64,000 nucleotides of DNA from the NCBI RefSeq assembly GCF_965638725.1, contig NC_134958.1, forward strand, positions 17,549,464-17,613,463. Reading direction: 5' to 3'. The first letter of the stretch is position 1; every line of letters begins with the position of its first letter. This document shows positions 38,001-51,100 of this stretch, in pieces. Under the pieces are notes generated by a model. That model ran no database searches and had not been told where the DNA came from. It saw nothing but the letters and a program-made list of their open reading frames with translations. This stretch comes from Aptenodytes patagonicus (taxonomy: Eukaryota > Chordata > Aves > Sphenisciformes > Spheniscidae). The position numbers were made by a program, and so were the translations under genes.

Positions 38001-40253
38001 ACTGCAAAGCCCGTTGCTAGGACATTTAGTCACGTAAGATGGAATTTCTGTACTTTCTGAAAGGTGAAATACATGAATAAAATTAAGAAAGCGAATAAAA
38101 AAGCTATATAGTCTAAAGTATATATACACGTTTTCTTTCACACATATATATACGCACACACGCACTGACACTGTGTAAAGGGCTTTCCTTATTATACGGT
38201 GAACAGCATTACAAGTTTGCCTTGTGGGAACCACTGCGTTAGTCACGTGAGCTACACAACACAGCAGGGTACCCTGCAAGGATCTCACCGAAGTTCTGTA
38301 CAGGACAGCACAGCAACACAATTCCGTACAGCACCAGAACAGAGCTTAGCATGGATTAGTGCCGCCTCAGCCAGTATTTCTCAGCGGAAGTAATCAGTTT
38401 AGGTACAGAAGCAGGCTGACACATGTAACCTACTTTTAGTTCAGGTCTAATTGTTTACAGCTAGCTCAGCCATTTGCTGTTCGTATGTGTTCAGAATCAC
38501 CTCTTAAATTACTAGCAAGAACGGTGTTTCAGCCAATCCTGACACATCCCTTTGCTAGAAAACCTGTATTTATGTTGGATACAGAACAGTAACGAGTTCT
38601 TGCAGAATACTGGAGTTTTTCAAGAACTTCCACCATCCTGACAGGCTCATGTAAAACACGAGCCACAATGGCAGTTTAACTGGTCATTTTCTAGTTGTAA
38701 GATCTTATATGGACCAATTTTCTAATTATATAATCCAAACTAATTGTTAAGGTCACTGAAGAGTAATTCATAATGTGTTATACTATAATGCCTTTTACCA
38801 CTGTGAAAGCATGTACAGGTTTCTAAGACGTAATTCAAGTTTACTATTAAAGTAAACTCAAGACACTGAGGAAAAACGCTCACGGAAGAAAAATAAAAGA
38901 AACAACATAATATTGTACCTGCTGCTTTAAAATAGGGAGTATTTGTACTTGTTGAAGTTAGACTTTTTGCAAATGTAGACTGTGGCTGTGAATGCTTTGT
39001 GGTCATCAAAGATCCTGCTACAAGAAAAAAAAGATATGGAGAAAGTGATATTTCTAGAATAACATTAGTCTTCAGACACAGTTTGATTTCAGCCCACTGA
39101 TATGAAATTACAAGTGGAAAATGTAATGAGAATTAAAAAAAAAAAAAAATCATAAAAATCTGTTTTCCTAGTCTATAACCAGTAGGATGTTTGCATTAAA
39201 CACTAAAACGAGCATTAGAATTGAATTGTTCCTTTCAGACGAGAAACCACGTTCGTTCCTACTGTCTTATTTTTTGATTCTTGAAAATTAAAAAACACTG
39301 CTCAAAAGCAGATTTTACACTGTATTCACTACTGAACAAAACCATTTAATCAAGCAATGCAGCTACTTCTTTGCTAGAAAGGTAGAATAGAAGAACTGGC
39401 TGGCAACCGTGGCTGTATTTGTGCAAGCACTTCATGCTTGTCTCTGCGTGAAGCCCACAATTCCAAGGACTGGGGGCTGTGCAGAACTCGGAGGCGTGTA
39501 GATCTGTGCCCGAGCCCATAAGGCAGCACACAGACAGCACGAGTGGGCCACGTGCGGGTGGACGCATGAACATAGGTTTGTCACATCTATCTACCCAGAC
39601 GGTGCTGAGAAGGAGAAGCCCCAGTACCTCGCCAGTTACATGTTGGATCACACACAATTCACGACAAGGAGTACGCACAAAAGACGCTATGTAAGCCTAG
39701 GCGCAGCAGACCAGCCGGTGAGAGGGGCCTAGGCTGTCTTTTGTCCTAACACCGAGCATCTCAGTGCAAAGTACCAGCCCTGCAGCGCACGGTTAAAACC
39801 AGCCACGCCCGAAGCAAGCACCTGGTCGCCCCCCCGCCCCAGTCAGGGCAGCGGCAACGCATCTTCAACAAACCGAGGTCACGGTCACCTCCCCAGCTCG
39901 GCCGCTCAGAAGCCGGACCCGCCAGGGGCGTGTTCAGCCCCCGCCCCGGGGATCGGCTGAAGGCGCTCGGGAGAACAGCCCCCAGCTGCAGGCGAGGCGC
40001 TGAGGCGCCGCCGCGCCTCCCCCGAGCCAGGGGCTCGGAGCGCCCGGCCCGCCCTCGGGGCCGCGCGGCCAGGCGGCTGCTCCCTCCCCTGCCCCCCTTC
40101 TCCCACCCCACCCGCCCTGTCTCGGCCTCGGGGAGCCCGGGCAAAGCGGCGGCGGCCGCGCTCACCGCGGCCGGAGAGGACGTAGAGCTGCGACAGGAAG
40201 AGCGCGACGCTGCAGAGCCTCCGCAGGGCGCGCAGCCCCAGCAGCGCCGCCAT
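35042..40253 (-). CDS. TM2D3: TM2D3 (TM2 domain-containing protein 3), complete coding region
   Basis: Six coding exons: 40166-40253 (ATG 40253-40251), 38919-39017, 37899-38056, 37164-37338, 36489-36564 and 35042-35207 (TAA 35042-35044); 253 aa, close to human. A signal peptide covers about residues 1-28 (LCSVALFLSQLYVLSG). A serine/threonine-rich stretch is encoded by exon 2. The cysteine-rich luminal domain follows (STEIPSYVTKCPSNGLCSR, YSCIYGKPATFDC, MTCQFCWQL, NCMTVSCPRQRY), with N-glycosylation sequons such as NFT and NMT. The TM2 domain has two membrane spans joined by the signature DRF at 208-210 (GGFGADRFYLGQW; GIWTLIDVLLIGVGYV), ending in DGSLYI. TM2D proteins are endolysosomal and plasma-membrane proteins; the fly orthologue almondex is needed for Notch signalling at the gamma-secretase step. 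Exon 2 (99 nt, symmetric phase) corresponds to an exon that is variably included in human transcripts. Confidence 0.97.
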
Positions 40254-40440
40254 CTTGCCTGCCGCCGCCTGCCGACTCCGCCGCTCCCGGCGAGAGGCGG
40301 GGCGAGGGGAGGCGGGGACCGGCCCCTCGCAGGCCGAAGGAAGGACGAACGCCTCAGGGGAGGGAGGTCCCACCGCGGGGCGGCCGGCAGCTACCACGGA
40401 AAAACACGATTTCGGTCAGCCCGTTACTGCGTCTGGCGTT
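39780..40440. promoter_or_regulatory. TM2D3: CpG island promoter of TM2D3
   Basis: GC- and CpG-dense block that includes TM2D3 exon 1 and the start of intron 1. The ATG lies in GCCGCCATCTTG on the plus strand, so the minus strand reads CAAGATGGCGGC. This is a YY1-type AAGATGGCGGC element overlapping the start codon, often found at TATA-less promoters near the transcription start. Confidence 0.7.
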
Positions 40441-40649
40441 TCCCACCCCCCGACAACTCTGCACGGGCACTAGGGAAACAAAACGCAGCTTCGGGTTTTA
40501 CTAACCTTAGTAAATCTTTTGAAATGTCATTCATTACGATGTTGTTTACCATCCTGGGCTACCGATCATGCACACTGTTTTCCTCCCTCTGTCCTGTGCC
40601 TGTCTGTCCTTCTTTCTACATATTTCTCCCTGTAGAAAATTTTAATTTG

Positions 40650-42197
40650 TATTATTTTTATTAATTTATATCCTTCAATGACCTCTCTCATCGCTGCAGG
40701 CCATCTGAAAACTTAAATGGCGACAGCACAGATGCATGTATGCTAAAAAATTAGTCTTGTATTTGCAAAACCTAGAAATTCACTGTAAAAACCCCCAAAG
40801 TTTTAACTCTGCAGTCTGAATATATCGCATGTGTATCATGTAGGCTGCAGTCCATAAAAACATTTTTATATAAAATAAATTATTAATAATATAAATAAAA
40901 ATCACCCTCCACAGCCCATGTTAATTCTGTAAAGTGGAACAGAAAGCTTTCCCAGCCCTTGTTCCTTCAATTTTTTTTTTCTTCTTTTAAAAGCGAGGGA
41001 TAATCAGTTGGTAAAAACAGATACAGAAAACCAAGCTAATACAAAACCAAAAATAGGCCTACTGAACACAAGTCTATACAAGTGTCGGGCAGAAAGAAAC
41101 ACTAGCTTTGTATTTGTATAACTTTCATGCACTAAATAGTATTTTCTGCTTCATTTCAGTGATATTTAAATCACAACAACTACAGTTGTATAGCTTAGAT
41201 AATTGAGTAATATTTAACGCTATCTAAGCCCTGTAACTAAAAAAAAAGCATATAAAAGTGAAAAAAAGTACTGTGGTAAAAATTCATCTCTCCAAAAAGT
41301 CTGATTCAGTTGCCTGCAACAGTAACTTTAAAATCATTTATAAGCATAAACAAGTCAGATTAATACAGCCAATTTAAATTCCAACATGTTGCACTTTAAA
41401 ATGAAGACTGTCAACCACACCTTTTCAGCATTCTCAGTATCCCAAGCAAATACAGCAATAAATTACACACAAAGTTTTTTCAAAGGTAGGTTTGTTTTAG
41501 AAAAAAGCCAAATCAACAGCAAACACAGGAAAAAATAAAACACTTTCCACACACAGATATGGTGAGTAATTCAACTTCATTCTTGGCAACCACCTTTACA
41601 GCAACCAATTATCACACCAACTCAATCAGTGCCTTGTTTCACTGAGATTTCCAACAAAGACACCAATGTATTTGTAGCCTGTGAACATAAATTCAGAAAG
41701 AATCAAGCTATTCCTCCCCCTCCCCCCCCCAAAAAAAAAAAGTCACATAATCTGGAGTTAGAAAAAAACTAAACCAAAATGCTGCTGATGCACCTACCAA
41801 CTGCCAAGCTTTGGATTCCAGGTCACATCAGTTATGCAACTGCTACGTGACCGAGGTAGCTCAGCCATCACAGCAGCAGCCAGTACGCTTCCCAGCCTCC
41901 TCTTCGTGCAGCCCTGATTGATTTCCACAGCAAAACCAACATATTTTAGCAGAGGTGTAGGACTTTTTAAATAAGCATTCTGCGACTCGTGCAGATTGGA
42001 ATCCTATGGGATTCTCAAAGGAGTTGGCAGTTGCATCTGCCCTCTCATGCTATTCCTGGAGAACCAACATTGCTACATTTGCTTATTTTGTGTATCCATT
42101 AACTGAAAATTCTCTCAGATGAGCATTACTGCTGTACAGGAGGAAAGAAACACCGTTTCACATGGGCAGCTAATAATTTTTTTTCCGAACAGCAACA
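40650..42197 (-). terminator. TARS3: TARS3 3' UTR with candidate polyadenylation signal
   Basis: About 1.5 kb of AT-rich sequence after the TARS3 stop codon, before the TM2D3 promoter. A minus-strand AATAAA (plus TTTATT) lies at 40657-40662. A C-run followed by an A-run at about 41717-41741 is a simple tract. No other gene was seen. Confidence 0.45.
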
Positions 42198-45100
42198 TCA
42201 AAATTCTTCTTCTGCATTTGGAATATGTGAACTCTTAAATTTCTGGAGTTTTTCAATAGCAGAAGATACTGAAATCTCTCCATGAACTTTGTTGTCTCTT
42301 GTTCGCACGTTGACAGCATTATTTGCTTTCTCCTTTTCTCCAACCACTGCAAGACATATCACAAACAATATTAAACTGACTACCTACATTACAAAATGAG
42401 AGTCTAGACAAACTCTTTGCCCAACATTAAAACTTAAATGATATTCAGAAACGTAAGATGTTGCAATTACCTAAGATAAAGTTATACTGGGCCAGCTGTG
42501 CATTTCTAATTTTCTTGTTTAATGTGCAACTTTGATCTAGATCCACATCTGACATAAATCCTGCTTCAAAAAATTTGCTGCAAACCTAAAAAAAACCCAA
42601 AAAACTCTCACTTAGTATTACAGTGTATATTCTACAACGTAAATTTGTACATGCTGTAGTCCCTGATCTCTTCCAATAATTAATTCATTTATGTGCATAA
42701 TTTTGCTCTTGTGAATCGTTATTAGGAAGTCAATGAAGTTATTTGAAGAAAACTGCACACACGCTTAAGGGCTTAGCAGGACTGCAGTTGTAAGACAACA
42801 CAAGGTAACATCCGTATCAAATATTTGCTGATCTCCTCAGACAGCTACACTGCTGAATGTCAAAAATGTTTCCTCAGTCTGAGAAAGGAACAAAACCACT
42901 TATGCTTGCATTAAAAGAAAAGCAGGGGGAGGGGTAAAGACAACCATGGTCAAATGTAACGTAGTCAAGAGTATACATGCAGGGAAATGTAAGAAATCGG
43001 CTCTGCCCCTACTTTAAGCCGGTAATTCTGTAATGAAACATCAGTTAGTATATCAGGTTTGTCATCCAGAATGTTTTTTTCTTCAATAATTACTGAAGTA
43101 TGTACATAATAACAGAACCCAAACCACTTAAAGTTACATATCCCTTTCTCAGGCTTGTACAAATTTTGAACTATATGGAAGAATTTACCTCTCCCCCCAA
43201 ACGTGTCTCCAAAATTATGAAAGCATTCATTCTTTGTTCTAGGACAAGTACTTAAGGAGCTATTAAAACTGCTTGCTACTATAAAAAGGAAGGCCCTACT
43301 CTCACCTGCCGGGCATACTCTTCAGAAGTAGTTCCCACAGGCACAACCATGACCTGCCGTGGAGACAGCCAGAATGGCCTGGCAAGCAGGACAAGAAAAA
43401 TATGAAATAAATGTGCATTTTACATTTGCATTCATATCCATAGTCATGTTCCCCAATAATAATTTCTTTACTTTATAAAAGTATTTATGTTAGCTAAGGA
43501 TGTTGGATAATATGTTATCTTCCTCTTTTCAAGTTCACATAAAATAGCAAATAGATTGATTCCAGTAAAATGACATATACAGAACTTTGATCTTCTGTTC
43601 ACTCCCTAGCTGACTTCACAATTTTAAACACAATTTTATTTTTTTTGCATAATTTCCACTTTTATTTATAACTTCATAGTGAAAAGTGGACAGTCAGACA
43701 GATAGGTGGCTGAAAGTAAGAATTAACTCTTCCTTAATACTTTAAATACATTAATGAAGAAATATCTTCAGAGCTTATTCAAGATGAAACAATACATCTT
43801 ACAAGTTAAAAAAATAATTCACATATTAGGACTAATTCATGTCTGTATAAGTAACAGCTTTACATATGTCTAACATCTTCCCAGTACAAAAGCATGATTT
43901 TAAAGAAAAGAGGAACAAGAATAATGCAGTACATATACATTCAATTACAATTCTTATTTCTGCTTTATTGTATAATTTTTCCTGTAATGTCATGAAATTG
44001 AATTTCTAATAATGAACTATTAATAAAAGGATATCATACAACTCAAACCATAAAATTAGACTTCTTTTCTTGTAATCTTACCTACTAATTTTGAGAAAAT
44101 TCTAGGGATATTATTTTGCATTATAATATATGGGACATTAGGGAGGATCTGTATTTTCTACATTGTTAAACATTTCTTAGAACTGCATTTGTGCCACATA
44201 CCATTTTCCTCCATAATTTTCTGCTAGAATAGCTATCATTCTCTCCACAGATCCCAAAATAGCTCTGTGAATAATCACTGGCCTTTTCTTATCGTTGCCA
44301 TCCTTACTGAAAAAGAATAAGTAAAGTTTTTAAGAAAAAAAAAATTTCTCTTAGCTCACATGCAGATAATCCTACTAATATTTTTGATTCTACTTTTCAC
44401 GGAAAGACAAAATTTAGTTATTTATACTTAGGCAAAATCTACAGTTTTTATTAAAAACGTACTTTCTTTAAGCCACCTGGGCTTTTAAAGGAATACTGAA
44501 TAATCATAGCGACTTAAAATAATCATGCCTGTAGCTAGTGGCATAGGCACAAACTCCTAAGTTTGAAAAGACACTCGACTGACTCAGCTCCATTTCTGTG
44601 CATTTTAATATTTTATGTTCTTCCTTGCTCTTTCTTTTCCGCTATGCCTTGCTTTTATTTTGTTGCACAGGCTCTTACCTGCCCTTGCTGTTCATTTCTT
44701 GCCTTAAATTACAATCCTGTGATTAAAAAAAAGTCAGCTGCTGTTTGTAACAGTATTATCACCTACCAAAGAGCTATGACATCTACTGTAGAATATGCAG
44801 CAGGACCAAAAAATAACAAAGATTCTTATTCTATCCTCCCCATCAAACTCCTTATAATATGCAAAACCAAACAAAAAAACAAGCAAGAAAAACAACCCAG
44901 GAAATGTGTGTTCAGGTCAACACGGTACTAAGATTAATTCACTCAGTGGATAAATATCCCTCTTCCTAGCTGGAAGCCAAAGTGAGATTTTCATTAAAAA
45001 CTGTTCGCATTTGGTTTATGTTCATCAAGGTTAACTAACTTTATCTGATAAGAAGAATGAAGCACTTATTACATACTAGCTCCTTAAGACACGTTTGAAT

Positions 45101-48100
45101 TTGCATGCAGTGTCTTCAAAGGAGACGCAGTGACTAGGCTGAAAGCGAAAAGTGATTCAACCGAGTTTCCTTTAACATTATATACGATCAGTTGTCTTCA
45201 GAACTGGCAGACAAGACATCATTAAATTTTCCTGCAATCAGTAGCATTTACAATTAAAGTGAGCTATCATTACATTGAAGAAATATCTTCAAGTTCGTGA
45301 CTCAGTCCTCTACTCACCGGGGATGTTTCCCCTCCTAACCAGGCTACTGATATACAGGCTAATCATTTGTTAAGTGAGCAACAGAGCATTAATACATCTC
45401 AGTTTAATGGGAATTACAGATAAAGAATGTAACCATTTTTAATTATTTCACTTAGGAGGAAGATATTTAGCTTAACCACTCACCCAACATAAGTAAGATT
45501 AAATCGAATGGGTAGTTGGAAGTCAAGCTGGATAGTAGCACATTGATGGTACCTGCCAATAGCATCTTTGATTTTAATATCAATCTGTGAAGCAAAATAA
45601 CATGGTTACTAAATACAGTTTGCCTGCATTGTGTCTGTATAATTTTAATATCAATCTGTGAAGCAAAATAACATGGTTACTAAATATAGTTTGCCTGCAT
45701 TGTGTCTGTATTCTTGCCCATCCCAAAGTTGTATTAAAACGCTGATTCACTAACCTTAGGACCATAAAATGCTCCATCTCCTGGATTCAAATTCCATTGC
45801 TCTCCAAAGTTATTCAAGCTGTTTTGAAGTTGCTAATCATAAAAATGAGACAGTAATTAAAAAAGGTATAGCAGGGCCTTTCATTATTGTCAGTCAAAGC
45901 ACTTGCCTTTGAAACAGGCAGCACGACTCCTATTGTTCAAGCATTTAGTCATTTATGATAATCTTGAAATAAGAGTAGTTCGTTATACAAATGTTGTGAT
46001 TAATCAGGAAAAAAGATTAATAAAAATCAAATCAGTTCAAGATAAGGGTCTAAGTAAGAATCAGAAAGTTCTCATTTTATACAGAAACTTCACATTTAAT
46101 GTGATGTTTTTCAACAAGCATTTCCACTAAGGACAATATTTAGCATCCGATTTAAGCGATTTCACTAATTTTGCTATTCAACATGAAAGAACTTAGTTAA
46201 ATATCCACCTCTGCAAATATAAACATTAAGGGTTTTGTTTGTTTGTTTGCTTTTAAATTAATTACCTTCTCTGCATGATCCCAGATCTCTAACTCTCCTA
46301 GATAATTTTCTGGTCTTGTAGAAAGATGTAGTTGAAAGGTAAAACCAAAGACAGCATACACTGACTTCAAGAAATCAAGACAGTCCTTAATTTCTTCTTC
46401 AATCTTAAATGTAAACAAATATATTAGTTAAAATTTACTTACATAAAAATGTAATTGGATTTACTGAATTCCTCATAATCAGAATATAAGAGCCCGCTAA
46501 ATTAAAAAAAAAAAAAAAATTAAAAATCACATGAAAATTACACCCTACGCCCATTACCTAGATTTGGGTTTGAAGAGAGAACCAAGGTGGTGTGGCTTCA
46601 AAGCATGGCAAGAAAAGTAATGTTCTTGTTAAGCCTGGGCTTCTGGAACCAAATTGTATGAGTCAGACTTGACAAGAGTACATCAATTTCTTCACATCGC
46701 TCCACTAAAATCTATGGCATTACTGACAAAATGAAGTATTTATTCAGCATTACTATGGAAAACAAAATGCGGTCAACAGCTTTTTTTCTTTGCAGGGGGA
46801 GATGGGAGATGCAAAAGATTTTACCTTTTGGGATTTAGTTGCCCAATGTATCTTTCTAAGGAGAAAAATTCTATACAGAAAATCTTATTACATAATTCAC
46901 AATCAATAACGTCCCTCAAATAACACTGTTTTCTTCTTTTGATATAAGCATTTTTTTATTTCAGAGAGAAAAATAAATAACACAAATTCTGGCACTGCTA
47001 TTTGAGAAACTTGTAGCAGAGAAGCTAAGTTCAACAGGCTATTGACTTAAGCAATATTGCAGAAGGTTAAGAAATATGGAATACCAGACGACTAAGGAAG
47101 CACCTAAACCTATCAAAAAAACCCATCAAAAGCAGCACTATGCTACAAAGCAACACAATAGAAGAAGCTAGAGTTGAAATACTTAGGGGATTTTTTTCTT
47201 CTTTAATGTTGGTTTGCCCTGGGAGGGGAGGGGATGGGGTTCTTTTTTTTGTTTGACTGGTGGGGGGAGGGTTGTTGGGTTTTGGGGTTTGTTTTTTTTT
47301 ACCTGTTCTATTGTGCAAAAGATGTGAGCATCGTCTTGTTGGAAGCGCCTTACACGAGTTAAGCCACTTAAAGTCCCAGAGAGTTCATTTCGGTGAAGAA
47401 CTCCAAAATCTGCAAGTCTAAGAGGCATTTCCCTCCAGGATCGTGGACGATGGGCAAACATCAAGCTAGGAGCAACATGAAAGAACCTTCCTTTTATCCT
47501 TCTTATAGAAGATTTAAGACAACACAGAAACTAAAATAAGATCAGTACAGACAGTAATCATATTTTTAAGTATTTATTCATTCAGGTTGTCTGCATCCTA
47601 AAAGGCAGACAAACAGAAAATGTGCTGCACTCAGAATGTATTGCTAAAGACCACCTAGAAAAAAACCACTGAGAGAGTAACAATCAAGACTGGTTCATCT
47701 GCACCTTCTTTTGGTACACCACATCTGATGCCTATCTCTCCAACATAATTTGTATTTACTAGTGGTACAGACTAGTATTAGCATGCACAAACCTAGCTCA
47801 CTTAGTGCAGACTTACTGAAAGATCCTCCTACAAGAACTGTATTTGGTCTGCTTTGGGACCCTGTCAGGGGAGCTCTCTAGACACACTAGTTGCTTAGTA
47901 GTCTATTGTAAACATACATGATAACGTGTATTAATACTCCATTTATTTCCCCTAAGCCCCACAAAGGATAAATATAGTAAAATAAGAAGTTTTTCAGTTG
48001 AGAGTACAAACCAATGTCCTGGACAATTCATCGGTTTAAGGGCAAAAGTCTCCTTCTCGATCTCAAAAGAGAACATATTTTCACTGTAGTGCTGCCAGTG

Positions 48101-51100
48101 TCCTGAAGCTTCCCAGAGTTTACTGCTGAAGATGTTTGGTGATACCACTTCAGTAAAATTACGCCTGTGATATTCCTCCTATAAAACAAATTCAACATTT
48201 AAAAGGTGATAGAGCTTTTGACAAGCAAAAGCCTAGTTCTTTTTAACTGTGTTCTTATGATGGTGATTTACTGGGAGACTAAAGGACTACGTGTAGGTTT
48301 TGCAAAACTGGAAAAAGCACAGGTCAATGCTTTACTCTGCCTTATTTTCAAAAAGGATAGACCTGTATAATCATAGTGAAGATCTGGTGTATGTTTACAC
48401 ACATAGATGTTTCTCTTTCTGCGGATAGCTCAGCGCTATGAATGGCCAATCACTTAAGATCAAGAACTGATATTAAGCTTGTTAGGAGTTATATTAGTAC
48501 ATACTCACTCGTATGAAATCCACAAGTGTGTTATAAAGAAAGGCACCTCTGGGGAGGAAAAAGCAGCTTCCAGGACTCAAATCATGAAAGAAGAAGAGTT
48601 CTTGCTCCTAGGTAAATTAAAAACAGAATGCTGTAACACCACTTCAGATTGAACTCCAGAACATGACTACTTCACACGTGTTGAGACTCTGTTCATAAAA
48701 TATTACAGTAACAACATGATTTCTAGAAGTCCACAAGTTCTCAGCAACAGTAGTGAATTTATCTGTAGTTCTTACTCTTAGAAGTTTGTAATAACACTGG
48801 AATTCCATTCGACTCTGTGACTATGTAAACACACATTTCCTCAAAATCCTGAAGCCTTAACCAATCTTACCTTTAGTATCCAAAGCAGTTAAGCGTACAC
48901 CTATCAGATCTGCGGGTTGATGGCTGAAGCTTGTGAGCCAGTCATTCTTTATCAGAATTCTGTCTCAAAAACAGAAGCTCAGCAGTGTGGCTCTGATACA
49001 TCTTTGGAGAACCTTAGCCTCTTCAGTATCATAGATATTAGATACATAGACACTAGATAAGTTGTTTGATTTATACTACATAATTTGTTTTTGAAAAGGC
49101 ATAGAAGTAATCATCAAACAAATACTACACAAATATTGAAGTCTTAATGAGTTAAGAGAGAAATAAGCATGAACACTTCCGTAAAGATATTTTTTCTACT
49201 TCTTCCCTTTGTCACTGTTCTCTGTAAATTCCTTATTGGCTCTTCCTCTTCTCAGTTACCCTCAATTGTTCATCTTTGCTTATGAAGGCCCTTCACAGTC
49301 TCTTTTTCCACATCTGCCAGTAAGCAGTGAGAGGTTCATGCCTGCATCCTCTTTGCCGATGATGCTGACTTTCACTTACACGTGAGTTTTTCAAATAAGT
49401 GTCTCCCTGCTTTCACCTGTACTGCCCATTGTGCCTTTAAACATCCACAAAGCTTCTTATCTCCTCTCAAATACCCTCTCTATAACTCCACCTTCTCTAC
49501 AAAACTATAGCAAAGGTGACAACAATTAGGAGTCTGCATGCCAACCTGACCGACATTAGGTCACAATCCTCATCTGTGCCAATCTAAGGTCTTCTGACTT
49601 ACACTCAATTTAAGATTAAATCTGTTCATTTAAATCTAATAGAGGAATATACGAACAATATTCACAACAGCAGCTAAAGTACTGCACGTACATACAGGCA
49701 TAAATAAGGTAATAGTTAAGTGTAACAAAGAGTGACCAAACCGTATTATTTACACAATTTTCAATAATTTCTCTCTTCTATGAAAAATGTAGTGTTTTAG
49801 GTAGGATCTGAAAAGACTCTACATTAAAAGGTTTAAGATATACTTCCCTAAACCGAGGGACTATCCCGTTACTTCTTCCCAAAGTTAATTTAACATTTGT
49901 ATGCAAGTGACAAGTTGAGTTTGTAGAATTCAAATTTTAAAATACAACCGACACCAAGAAGTTCATAGAACTGGCTCCCATTCAAACTGTCAAAAAATGG
50001 AAAAAAAACAATGAAAGAGAATGAATTCTATTATAGAAGCATAAAAGAGAAGTGGACCATGAAATAATGTACCTTTCCAATTTTCCTATGGTCCCGGTTT
50101 CTGGCTTCTTCCTGGAATTTTTCCCATTCCTTCATCATTTTGTTATCAGGAAAGGATATTCCATATATTCTCTGCAGAGTTTCCATGTCAGATTTTCCCT
50201 CCCAATACGTAGAGGAATTCTGATGCACAAAACCCATACTTTAAGATAGTACTATATAGTCTCAGGGGAAGAAGGAATAAACACTAATGCATTCAAATGT
50301 TATGATTTTTTTCCTTGGGAAAAGAATTATATGCAGTCATCCAGCATTTGTTTGTAATACAAAGACACTTGCACTGCCTTTTAGTCAGCATGCTAATACA
50401 GAAGACAAACAAAAGTGACTGGTCAAGTCATACTTTCATTCTAGTTAGGTACCTCGTTTTTATCTCACATTCTATCTTCTAAAAAGGCAGCACTTGTTTA
50501 CGTTCAAAACATAATGCAGTAGGGAAACATGAAAGACAAAGCAAAACTCACTCACTCTCACAGTTAAATCCTAGCTGTTTTGACAATCTAACATTTAATC
50601 CCTGGAACTCAGAGTTCCATAAACTTCAGTTAGGAAGCCAGCAAAAGCAACTATGATGAATGTTCCAATGAGGTCAGTCTAAGGTTACCAAAATTAGCAT
50701 CTGCAAGTAACTTAAACGACATCATAACCAGAGGCATCTGCAAGCACTGTCTCTGGCTCTCCTGTGAGCAATGCCATTTTCAAACAGCAGCACTTGCAGA
50801 TCTGCCAGAGTCCACTTTACCTCCTGTACCATCTTACAAGGTCAAAATACTATTTTCTGACCCAATGAATATCTTGGATGTTCATTTACTGCACAGAGTG
50901 TGCACACACACACACCGCGCACAGATGTGACAGCTAGTACAGACTCGAACTAGGACATTTGTACTACAAAGTGTAGTGCCGCTTGGAGATACTAGCACAG
51001 TACTGCCACATTGCCTTAGGCACTGCGCTTCTATACTGTGCATGGTATAATTGGTTCCACAGCTAATCTAGTCTCTACTAGCCTGAGTATTTTTGCAGTG

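Noticed and set aside
39930-40664. 244-codon plus frame over the TM2D3 promoter
   Set aside because: Opposite strand to TM2D3 exon 1 and compositionally biased. It runs from the CpG island into unrelated AT-rich sequence without a family match.
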